Shown here one piece after another: positions 36,105 to 47,553 of a stretch of 64,000 bases of DNA. Source of the stretch: Ichthyophonus hoferi. Lineage: Eukaryota; Opisthokonta; Ichthyosporea; Ichthyophonida; Ichthyophonidae. The DNA lies in the NCBI GenBank assembly GCA_002751075.1, contig NAOQ01000005.1, positions 256,019 through 320,018 on the forward strand, given 5' to 3'. A model generated the notes under the pieces. The model saw only the letters and a list, made by a program, of their open reading frames with translations. It had not been told where the DNA came from and made no database searches. The stretch's first letter is position 1, and each line of letters starts with the position of its first letter. The translations under genes were made by a program, and so were the position numbers.

Positions 36105-36235
36105 ATCTGGACCCCAAAAACATGATCCGAAATGGCTTCTTATATAGTCGTGGCTCGGCCATTGACTGGTTTAATTTTGATTGATCATCTTGGATTAGCA
36201 TTTAACATCAATAGATTGCACTGACTATTTCCTTA
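36105..36235 (-). repeat. Interspersed repeat family C, copy 3
   Basis: Read on the minus strand it gives GTGCAATCTATTGATGTTAA, AAATTAAACCAGTCAATGG and TTTCGGATCATG, as at 9185-9335. It lies between B and D blocks, as there, but inverted. Confidence 0.7.
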
Positions 36236-36239
36236 GACT

Positions 36240-36330
36240 ACATATATAATAGTAATAGTAATTGTTCATAATATTAACCGATTGTAGCTATATAAAGGAA
36301 TACCTAAATTAGTCAAATATTTATGTTTGA
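36240..36330 (+). repeat. Interspersed repeat family D, copy 2
   Basis: AATATTAACCGATTGTAGCT and ATATAAAGGAATACCTAAATT match 9665-9765. It ends just before the retrotransposon interior. Confidence 0.65.
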
Positions 36331-36539
36331 ACATCAGCATATCGAAACATCCACTCATTTTACCTCTCTATTACAGAGAAGAGAACTTTCACAAACACAA
36401 TAGCCAATTATTGTCAATTTTGTGTAGTCAACATTTTTACCAGCATTACCTTTATCACCTATAGATCAAGGCTTATACCAAACTTAATTTTAGTCTCCAG
36501 AGTCTCAGGCCATCCAACTACTTCACAACCAATTTTTTT

Positions 36540-39500
36540 TTCAATACTAACTACACCAGTGCCTGTACAAACACAGGTTAATTACATTTCTCTCACAAAA
36601 AACCTTATGCAAACGCAAGCAATCCTGTCAGACATCAACTCTTTCACACTACTAAATCCACAGATCAAACCAATACTAACAGAGCTGATTTATAAACAAT
36701 TACAGCCCTTTATGCTAGTAATGGATCATCAAGGTGATACTTTTCCCACTCTATCTCATAACATGCATGGCCTTAACTCCAGAGTTTTCTAAAACCTACT
36801 TGATATTAACTCCGGATTAAAAGCTCTTGACAAAATTCATGCCAACCTTATAGTTATGGACACTGACCTTCAGCCTGAGTCGACTGTATTTATTCTTAAA
36901 TCAACTTTATCCTCTAAACTACCATTAGATTTATTGACATTTACTCTTAAATCAATTCTATTCTCTAAACAAACACGAGATTCATTGTCATCAGTGCAAC
37001 TATCAGTTATAACAAAACTGTTCCTTAAACTAAAAAATACAAAATGGTTTTCACCATCAATACCCATCACCAAATTTCACTCCAAGATTGAAAGGGAGAA
37101 ATTCTGATGCTGTGTCATGAATCTAATTGTGCAAACAAATTGAACTTTAATCTAAATCCCACTGAAGGAAACAATCTTGAGAGTATGCACCAATTGCCCC
37201 TTGTTGAGGCATTATGCCATACCTACCTTCATAGTTTCATCAGCTCTGATGAACACTGAAAATTACGTTGTACAAAACACTGTCACGTGTTCTCTCCATA
37301 AAAACGCACCTAACTATGGCAAAATATTTTTTTCTGCAAAAAATGTGTCTGCCAGCTCTGCTCACACTCCTAGCAGTATAAAATGCTCCATGACCATTAC
37401 TGTAATAGTTGCCAAGCCTTTACAGCATGAGCTCCACACAAAATTTCCCTGCATGCCACACATCAACATGGTAAAACTACCCACCCTGTAACTGCAGAAT
37501 ATGACTACATAACAATACTTTTCCTATTACAAAGGCCCATCCTGGTATGGATTTGCAGTCACCATTTAACCACTTCCACTTGAAATTTGCTTTGTCAACA
37601 TTGAATGATTCCAACCTATTTGCATACATTATGAAGCTTTCACTAACTTTTTCTTCTTCTTGCTCAACTTTCACCTCACCAATAGCATCATAATAAATGA
37701 CATTCACTATAGTACCATCAAATTATAGTTTCATATCAACGATAACATCTATGACAACATCCTACATGATTGGTTTTATGCCTCTGGCATAAATCATGAC
37801 CTACTATCATTGACTACCCTACATTGGCAACGTTGAACCATTACTTTCAATGATGAAGAGGTTAAATGTTTAGAAGGAAATATCTTCCTCTTATATGGCT
37901 ACCCTTGGCAGGAGAATGCCTTTCTCCTTTAGGTTAGGACAAACCTCTTTTCATCCAGATTGTAAGATTTCATTAGATTAAATAACCCACTACAGATGCC
38001 CATCTGCTTACAATGACCTCATTCCTAGCATGTACACCCCCCCTACCAGACAACTAGCACAACTCAAACACACCAAATTTGCTGATTTCTACCGACATAC
38101 TCTTACTAATATTTCAATCCATAATTTCTTCCTTACGCTACGTTCAATCTGTATGAAATCCAAATTGGATGCAATCTGTAACTCCAGATTCATGCATTGC
38201 TCTCTGAGGCATATCATGGCTGCCATCAATCTTTACAGGATTGCTATATCCAAGAAGTTTGACCTTTGTGATACCTGTATCACCACAAACATTGTAGCCA
38301 GCCCTTTCTCCGTGCATAGGAAACGTCCCACACGCCCTCTACAAGCTATATATAGTGATGTGGTTGGTCGCCTTCACATCTCTTATATTTGGGGATACCA
38401 TTGGTTTCACCATTTTATTGGGGACGTCGCTTATTACTCCACTGTTTACTGTATGCAGCACTGTTGACGTATGTTGGAAGCCAGGTGTTCAATGTTTTTT
38501 GGTACAGCTTATTCCTTTATGATACCAGACTGAGCCATCCAAATAAAATAAAGACATGATAGTATAAGTACTGAGATAAGATCGGACAATTTTAGTGGAC
38601 TCTGAGATCTGTTATGAATTGTATTAGCCAATAAAAAGTCTTTATGATTGATTCCATTTAGGCTACTGTTTATATCATCTTCAGCAAAGATTGAAAAGTG
38701 TATAAAAAGAACAAAAAAAACAACCAATCAAAGATACTAATTTCGGTCATCAAAATTGACTGTTCTCAGTCGTCAACATTTACTGTTTAATTTATGCGCT
38801 TTACAATATGTCTACAGTTGTCAAAGAGTTTTAGGTAGATAATTGAATTGAGATGTTGTAGTAGAAAGCATATTAGTTTAGTCTTTTTTTTATTTTTCCA
38901 ATGAGATTAATACTGTATATACACGCAGCCAAAAATAGGTCATAGTTATTATATATACAATATACCACCGAATAAGAAGCTAAAAGCTTCCATATCTATT
39001 GATCAACAGAGACCAATTCAAGAGCAACTAACTAGAGCTTTAGCCTGCCCTATACCTGACGACGATCACCTAATAGAACTCAGCACAACTGATAATAGTC
39101 CTATTTCCAATAAAGTATTTTAGCCCCTACAAGTGTTAGGCTGAATACATGATGTTGTATTGTACAAAAATACTTATTGCTTATATGACTTTGTACCTCT
39201 AAATATTCAGTAGAGTTTAGAATGAGGTTTCAATCGATAATTAAGAGTTAGACATTGGTTATTCATAATTAATTAAATATAAGATGTCACTAATTATATT
39301 TAATTAGGACTAGATGTTTAGTGCAGTTTAGTACGTAGATTTACTGTAATTTTAAATAGTGTTGGACATCTGCGTTTTAATCATACGTAGTAATTAATGA
39401 TATATACGTGATACATAGCATCACCCTCTACAGAATTAAATAGGCAAATGTTGCTGACAATATATTAGATAACAAGAAGTTAAGTATATGTTCAATCGTA

Positions 39501-41760
39501 TGTTTTGCTTAAAGGTTTATCACCTGCTCAACTGGTATTGACCTGAACCAACAACTATATAACCAGCAATCACAGATTAAGTTTGAATCTTAATTTCATA
39601 GTGTCACACAATAACGTAACGTACTTTAATCTTTATCCTCTACAAGAGGTAATTATGACTCTAAAAAGAAGAGATACATCTACTCCTACTGAACCACGAA
39701 TAAGATGTAAGACTATTATTGCCTCTGCAACAAAATTGGGATCTGTAGGCAAAACAAAACAATGGGTTCAACTCTCCTTCCATTCTAGTAAAGAAAAAAA
39801 GTAAAGAAACCTTTTAGAGGACGTTTACATTAATTAGCACAAGTGAAGCAGAAGACGGACACCCCATGTCCGTTGACAATGAAGCCAAATCAAAGACTAG
39901 CAGCATAGATTACGACGATCACAAGAATGAAGTCTCTACCTTTTTTGAACAATACATGGAGGCAGTCCATGCTAAGCATTCCCCAAAATATATGGGTACT
40001 CTGTATACTGACAGAGGTACCGGGTATACATTTATTTCTTTCTTTCAACAACTCACATCATGGGGTATTGAACATTGCAAAATCCTACCATATATGTTAC
40101 AATCCGATGGCATATTCAAATGCATGAGCTTCCACAGTATCATCGTGATAAAATGATAAGAGTGGCCATAAATACTGCAAATGTTTCTCATTTTTTCTAG
40201 GAATATGCTATCAAAGTAGCCATATTCACCTACAAAATTGTCAACCACTGATCTCATCACAAAAAAATCCTCGTATGTTCCCCAGAATCTTCACCTTTAC
40301 CCAGTTCACTGCATATGTGCCTTTGAGTGTAGGCTGTATTAATGTGCAGACCCATGCACTTATTCCTCCAAGTTCACCATTTGTGGATGTTAGGCTCTTT
40401 GCCCAAGGCAGCGTGGAGATGAAGAATTAGGATTTCTTTAATATCTCATCACTCATGTCTAATTTTGTCACACTAAGGATTCCTATAGCCGTTACTGCAG
40501 TTCATTGAGACGAGTTGACCTAATTTGACATCACCTCTGCCTATCTTCATGCCATGCCTCTCAGACACATACATATTTACTAAACCCAATCTATGGAAAA
40601 CTCTGACCACCCTGTGTGTATCCGCCAGTTATCAAAATACTTACATGGGCTACATGTTAGCAGTCTTCAATTGAGTACCATGCTGGATGCCTTCCTATAT
40701 GCCCAAGGAATACACCTACAGATAAAGACCCGTGCTTCTACATTTCTTACAACACAAGTCGTTTACTAACACTTTTCCGCTATGTAGATGATACCTTAGT
40801 TATTTCTGGACACAATAAAGATAAAAATGCACAAATTAAAGCATTTTCTGACTACTTCCTGACTAAGAACAAGGTATGGCCTATTGATTTCTTGGGCTAC
40901 ACTATTTAGAAATTTAATTGACAATAGCATACAACTATCACAGGAAAACCACATCAAAGAACTGGCCAGTCATATGGTCAAAATAACGGCCATCCAATGT
41001 ACAACCCAATATTGCCAAAACATACCAGAAAAGCTGCCGATCCCACCTAAAACTCTAAACCATATGATGTCACCTCTTTCCAGACTCTGATTAGCTACCT
41101 ACTATGAATTGGAAAATCCAATCACCCTGATTGCCAAGTTGCAGACGGCTATCTTGCCTGCTACACAGAACCCACCAAGGCCATTTGGGAAATGATAGCG
41201 CATTTTCCATGCTACCTCAAAACCACAGGCGATAAATACATCATCTATGACCTTGCTCCATTATCACTCACTCCCTTTTCTGACACTGGTTTTGGAACCA
41301 ACCCAAAAAATTTCACATAGCACCTCTTGCTACATTATTTACCTTGCAGGAGGACTGATTGACTGGCTCTTGAAAAAACAAAACATAACTATGCGTTCAC
41401 AATCAAGAGTAAGTATATTACAATATCTACTGCATGTTAACAAATATCTTATGTTGTACGTCTGCTCGACTGCCTACACATTGAGACCAGATGTGTAAGA
41501 GTTTATGGAGATGACTAGTCTGCATTACAGCTCACAGAAAGAAACTGTGTCTCAAAAGGTGCAAGGTACATCAAGGTCAGATATTGATATATCCGGAATT
41601 GCACAGAAAATGAGGAAGTTAAGATCCTTTTCTGCTCCAAGGAGACAATGGTAACAGATTGCTTGACAAAGGTAATTTACCCTGCAAACTACAAAAAGGA
41701 AAAGGCTCTCATGCACCTGTGTGAACCTTAAATTATGCTTGCACGTTATGCTTCGCATAC
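36540..41760 (+). mobile_element. Fossil Ty1/copia-type LTR retrotransposon
   Basis: Family copia by domain order on the plus strand: a weak gag-like region from about 36.56 kb, a pre-integrase and integrase start at about 38.2-38.47 kb, more integrase at about 39.87-40.15 kb, a reverse transcriptase with a YVDD-type catalytic motif at about 40.77 kb, and an RNase H-like end at about 41.3-41.7 kb. About 1.4 kb of unrelated AT-rich DNA interrupts the integrase region and looks like a later insertion. The element is broken, probably by ten or more lesions, and is old. Terminal repeats are uncertain; related blocks flank it at 34.8-35.7 and 42.4-42.6 kb. Confidence 0.8.
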
Positions 41761-42980
41761 CACATGTAAAGAGGTGATGAGACCATTACTTCAGATCAGA
41801 AATCGCCATCACAAACGATTACGTTATTCACAAAAATCCCTAATTAAATATCATGTGATATCATGATTCTTAAGGTTTTAAATATTCCAAAGTGCCAAGT
41901 GCAACAGAAACCATGTCTTACTCAGTACGGCCTAGCATATATCATATGTATTTTATAAAGCATACCTTTCTACATATAAGTAGATTAACATGTAGGAGTG
42001 GTAACTTAATAACTTTATTAGGTAGATCGGTATTAGTAGAAATGTAGTACCACTAGCACACCACTATGTAATCAATAAGTATGGATCTAAATAAATTGGG
42101 AATATAATATACCAAATAGGACATATAATGCTTTGATATACAGAGTTCAAACTCTTGGCTTAATAATTGCTAACATTACTAAAGTAACCCAGCTGTGCTA
42201 GCTTTCTTTGCAGTTCTAAACATATATGTAATCTGAGTCATACCAGAAATATCAATAAAAAATACGATCAGTCTGCCCCTGATCAACGTATTAAATTATT
42301 GCTCCCAATTATTTAAACAACTCCAATAAATTATGCTTAAAGAATTACGAAAGGATCAAGCAACAATACTTGTATACTTTCATCTAGATCAAACTTTTGT
42401 TTCGGAACAGAGTGAAATTGCCAATCTATATAAAGCTTCCCTTTCCATAGAGTCCAACGAAATCATGAAATTCTACGCATTGCTATTCAACCATAAATAC
42501 ATTTATCGATTACGGCACTCAAACTACTGACTCAGAGACAGAAGACTCTAACCTCAGTTAAGGAATTGATATTCAGTTATTCTCAACTGACCAGTCACAG
42601 GAGATCAAATCTTAGTCATAATACATTATCTTATTCTTTTTTAAATTAATACAAGGCAAAAAAAAAACTACAGAAAAAGATTAAGAGATTGTCTTAAAAT
42701 ACTCAGACACTCTGTGGCTAGTTGAGAATAGTACCTAATAATAACTGAAAAGAGATGCATATACCGTACTTAGATTTTGAAGAACAACTCTACTATAACA
42801 TGGAATTTAAGTTAAAAACATAACTATCACTCGCAAAAGGTACAATGTTATGTTATCCAATTTGTACATGCATTTGCATTAGCTATATATGATACTGAAA
42901 TTTATCGTGTTATCTGCTATTAGTCCATTATACCTATAAATATGTTTCTTTAAGTATATAAAATGTTAGCATAGTTCATT
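41761..42980. other. Intergenic after the retrotransposon
   Basis: AT-rich; holds the right copy of repeat block X (42390-42625). No gene is supported. Confidence 0.5.
42390..42625 (+). repeat. Repeat block X, right copy
   Basis: Matches 34800-34965 (for example GAAATTGCCAATCTATATA and CACTCAAACTACT) and 35590-35660 (CAGTCACAGGAGATCAAA) in the same orientation and order, without the intervening sequence. Confidence 0.6.
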
Positions 42981-42981
42981 C

Positions 42982-43010
42982 GGTTGGTTACAACCATATC
43001 CAGAAAAAGA
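42982..43010 (+). pseudogene. 5S rRNA fragment (very decayed)
   Basis: GGTTGGTTACAACCATATCC followed by AGAAAA resembles the first ~28 nt of the 5S gene at 43318. It lies 159 bp before the next fragment. Confidence 0.4.
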
Positions 43011-43140
43011 TGTGTTGCTCGGTCCAATTTTGCTTATTATATAGTCATACTGCTAATCTTATCATTGTTTACTGTCAATTGACCGCTGCTCTTTCAATTA
43101 AATAAAAAGTACATTTATAGTTTTAACCTAACTTTTTTCT

Positions 43141-43192
43141 GTTGGTTACTACAGCCATACCTAGAATAAAGCATCCCATATCATCAAATCTA
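43141..43192 (+). pseudogene. 5S rRNA fragment (5' part only)
   Basis: GTTACTACAGCCATACCTAG, AATAAAGCATCCCAT and a diverged TCTCGTACAATCT-like stretch match the first ~45 nt of the 5S copy at 43318. The rest of the gene is missing. Confidence 0.65.
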
Positions 43193-43317
43193 TTATGATC
43201 TTTATATATTTATAATATTATATTTTTATTTTTATTTTTATTAGCCGTTTTTAATATTGGCAAGAATTAATAAAACATATAGTATTATTTAGAAGGTTAA
43301 TAAAGCTAAATATGTCG

Positions 43318-43433
43318 GTTGCGGCCATACCTAGCATAAAGCACCCCATCTCGTACAATCTGGGAAGTTAAGCTGCTATGGGTGTGGTTAGTACTGCGGT
43401 GGGGGACCACACGGGAACACTACGTGCTGTATG
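43318..43433 (+). rRNA. 5S rRNA: 5S rRNA gene or recent pseudogene
   Basis: The sequence follows the eukaryotic 5S order throughout: GCGGCCATACC, AGCACCCCATCTCGTACAATC, GGGAAGTTAAGC (A box region), TGGTTAGTACT, GTGGGGGACCAC (C box region), GGGAACAC and GTGCTGTATG. Length is about 116-117 nt. Helix I keeps about six pairs counting G-U (TGCGGC against GCTGTA). A TTTT run close after the 3' end would suit Pol III termination. Several bases differ from the usual consensus, so a dispersed variant or a young pseudogene is possible. Most functional animal 5S genes sit in tandem arrays; here only two decayed fragments lie upstream. Confidence 0.85.
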
Positions 43434-44457
43434 TAATCTTTTAAACCTTTTAGAAAATATATTCTGCAAAAATGTATATACACTTACATACAGTCATATT
43501 TGGAAAGTATTGAAACAAGACATAACCTTTTTTATACTTTTTTTCCATTTAATTAGTTAATAATTGTAGTTCTCTCTTTCTTATAAGATAAAATAAACAT
43601 TTGACTTTATTCTATATACGACGACCCCAATATCTATTCTAATTATCATACCATATTTTTCAGTTAATTTATCTTACTTTCTTCATATACTGAAATCTAG
43701 GTAATATAAAATGTATATAACTTAGTCTATCAGCCTCTTTATTATTAATACTGAACCGTTCAGCCAAATGTTTCCCTGGACATCTATGTTCGAATTCTCA
43801 ATTACATACTCGCATATATTTTAGTTTCATGGTCTCTTTACTCCCTTATATATGAACCTAACCTAACACTCCTAAATACAGACCAATTTATTAGGATATA
43901 GTAGTAATTATTGTTTTACCAACAACATGAAGACAGTTAAATCAACGAAGTTGCTTTATTAAACCAATCTCTATTTAAACTTAAGGCCATATTGAAGTCT
44001 CTGTCTCTAGACCCTTGTAGATTGCCAGCTCATATAAAATGAGTAAGTGGTTTGATTGACTTAATATCATATAAAACAGAGCCCTATCAGTTGAACTAAT
44101 TACCTAATCATTTGCATATTTGAAATACGAGTTTGATTGTTCAGCAACTCGGTTTCTACTAATTTTAATATATACATACTATACATACATACATACATAA
44201 TATATATATATATATATATCCTCTTCTCTGCTAAGGATTGTAATTGATCCATAAAATGAATCAGATGATATATATGACCAGTGAGAGTTACCAGAATGAA
44301 ATACTAGTTTAATACCAACATTTACTAACTACCACTAGCTAATAAGTAACCCTACAGACATAGTAAAAGAGCTAACATAGCTTCTTTTGAAATTCAACGC
44401 CAAACAAAACAAGAGTTGTTTGTTACTAAAGTGCTATTAAATATTCGCAAAGATATT
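43434..44457. other. 3' flank of ABCA gene
   Basis: AT-rich; it should hold the ABCA 3' UTR. A CATA/TA microsatellite lies at about 44168-44218. Nothing else is seen. Confidence 0.5.
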
Positions 44458-47400
44458 CTATAGTCCAAGTGAAGAGTTTTCTGATGGGTTTTCTGAGAAC
44501 ACTTCCTCCTCATCTTGTCCAGCAAACATCATGAAGATCTAAAGCAGAGGTTGGTGATTGGTCAGTTATATTGTTAATAAAAAGAATCTATATCTATATG
44601 TAGGTCTGTGTACGTATGTATATATAGATCATATGCAGGTTTAGAGACATAAATATAACCCATTGCTTGATTGGTTGATTAAACTAAAGAATAAATAAAC
44701 AGTAATCTAGTAAAAAAAAAACATTTTCATATATTGAGACTTGGGTATAATCAACTGCACTACCAATATAGTATTTTAGAATTAAAACAAAATAAAAATA
44801 TTTTCAATATGGTTACATAAGGAAAATACTGCTTGGTTGGTTTTTAAAATCATATAAAACATTCTTTCGACCTTTCCTAGTTACTAGATACGAGGAAAGA
44901 TACTTATATATACAGACATCATGTTACAGGGTCAATAATCTATTGCCGTTATACCTGTTCCAATGTAGTTTGACTGACACTATAGTCATCCAATCCCAGA
45001 GTTTCTTTAGCTGTCTCCAATTCATCAAATATCTGCGCCAACGCTATTTTTTCCTGTAACCGGCAATGATAACTATTAATATCATACGGTAAACCGTACT
45101 GAGAAACAAACCCAATAATAAGTCCCTTACATATATATATACCCACAGTATCCTACATATTAGATAGTATAAGATAGTATAGTATAGTATATATACCCAT
45201 AGTAATAGCAGATATACACATAGTAGCAGAAATAGACACAGTAATAACAGCTACACCCATTCCATCCATACACACACATTCTCTCTATATACCTTTGGCA
45301 GATTATATGTCAGTAAACCTTGATGCTCCTCGGCTAAAACTGCACCATCAAAGACCTTTTGCACATAGTGTTTTAACGGGCTAGTATCGTGAGTAAAGGA
45401 TGCCTTGATTTGTAGTCTATAGCCTTGATCGAAACGTGATTTAAGGTGTTGTACTGAGCCTAAGCACCGGAACCGCCCGTTTACCATGATAGTTAGACGA
45501 GTGCAGAGGGCTTCACATTCCTCCATACTATGCGAGGTGAGGACTACACACCGTCCCTGTGGTGGTGGTGGTTCGTGTGGTTAGGATACATAATTCAATA
45601 CATACACATATGCAATAATAGATAAATAAAAGAGGTGTTTTGTAATGTTATATATTTTATGTTATAGTACAACAGGTTAAATCAATTAGTAAGGGGAAGA
45701 CAGACAAAAACACTACAGAACATTATATTACGTAATAATGCATGTTTTATGTTATAAATACATACATACACATAATAATATGTCTTACCTGTTTGGTGAT
45801 CGTTGCTAGGATATCCCAGAGGAAGCGTCGAGTAGCAGGATCAACACCTGTGGTTGGTTCATCTAAGAATACAACAGGGGGATCACCAATCAAAGCCATT
45901 GCAGTGCTCAGTTTACGCTTGTTTCCGCCGGAATATGTACCGCACAGCCTATCACAATGGGCCGCTAAGTCCAGCCGATCAATCATATCTGATACCACCT
46001 GATATTAAAATATTATGTGGTTAGTTGCTATGGTGGATTTGAAATATATACATGTACATGCATGTATGTAGGCGTGTATGTGTGTACAAATAAGGTTTCT
46101 CTTTTAATTCTTTAATGGATAGTAATGATTGGCTTAGCAACCGACGTCTACAATTACAATTACAATAGCATTGTATAAAACAAAGAAAATCGTTGCCATA
46201 GATACATATGCTATTAAGATGACCTATAATAATGTGCAACAACTCATGGTACTATAGTAATAACATATAACATATAACATATAACACACAAAGGCACCAT
46301 TATATATCTTAAGATATAATACTATACACCTCTCCCTCTCCCTCTCCTTCTTTACCTGATCGATCCTATTGGGTCTTACTCCGCGTAGCCTTGCATACAT
46401 AGTAAGGGTCTCACGACCAGTCATTAGTTCGATCAAAGCATCAAACTGAGGACAGTAGCCAATCCTCTGCCTCACATGACCAATATCCGTTGCTATGCTA
46501 TAGCCATCTATAACAACGTCACCGAAAGATGGGGGGTGATCGCCAGTCATTATACCAAAGGTAGTCGTTTTCCCGGCCCCGTTCACACCTAGAAGACCAA
46601 AGCATTCGCCAGTGGGAATGCCAAACGTCAATCCGTCCACGGCAGTTTTCGGCTGGTGATGTGTTTATCCACGTTAGTAAATAGGATATTGGTAGGATAG
46701 TGTGTATGTATTGATTAACTATAATATCTATATCATTTGACCTGCTAATGTGTTAGAGAGAATGTCAGCGCTATCTAGTTGTTTTACGCGTAGTGTATGT
46801 GATGATTTTCTTAGACATAACCAAGTTGACTAGAAATAAAAAATTGGTCGAGCGTGTTATTTGTTTTAATTAAATAGCAAGTTTCCAAAACCCTCCCTAA
46901 AAAACCAGTTTTGGATTCCTTGAACAGTTTTCCTATTTCAAGATTAAATGTTCAGGCAACCATACTGTAATAATTGGTACGTATAATATGATATAATGTA
47001 ATACAATATGTATGATAGTACACAACAGATACAACAGATACAACATAACAAGCTACCTTTTGCTTTCTGCTTTTAGGTGGATAAACCTTAGCGAGGTTCT
47101 GAACTGTAATCACATCCTCCGCTGTATCTCCCCTCATAATGCGTTGGTACTCAGCCTCTACGTCAAAGTCTTCTTTCTCTCTCTCTTCGGGTGGCACTAG
47201 TTTGGCCACCTCTCTCTGCAAGCATAAAGAGTATACCAAATATGGAAAGAGAGAAGGTAAAAGTTGTTACTATTGGTTAGTAGTTGCTAAGAGACTGTTG
47301 GTAAGAGTGTATAGGTTCAATTGAAATGATAGTATATATACATTTATCAATATAAAATCTATATACTATCCATACTAATATAGACACACATACATAAACG

Positions 47401-47553
47401 TTGTATCTGACTAACCTTAGCTGGTATGAAAAACTTATATTCCATTAGAAGTACTAAACCCATAAAGAAAAATCCCGCGATTAATAAGGCCAATACAGAT
47501 CCACCAATCCCAGGTGAGGCCAGGCTAAGGTAATCAAATTGAATGTGGAGCTC
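44458..47553 (-). CDS. ABCA: ABCA exons 34-40: last helix, NBD2 and C-terminus
   Basis: Exons 34-40 (minus): 47553-47416, 47215-47057, 46652-46356, 45998-45789, 45556-45293, 45053-44955, 44538-44458. Exon 35 has the charged [12 protein letters not shown] linker. NBD2: Walker [11 protein letters not shown] (1445-1454), Q-loop [18 protein letters not shown], signature [10 protein letters not shown] (1544-1553), Walker [14 protein letters not shown] (Glu near 1569), H-loop [15 protein letters not shown] (His near 1601), then [17 protein letters not shown]. No catalytic residue is missing, so both ATP sites look competent. The stop TAG is at 44458-44460. Confidence 0.97.
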
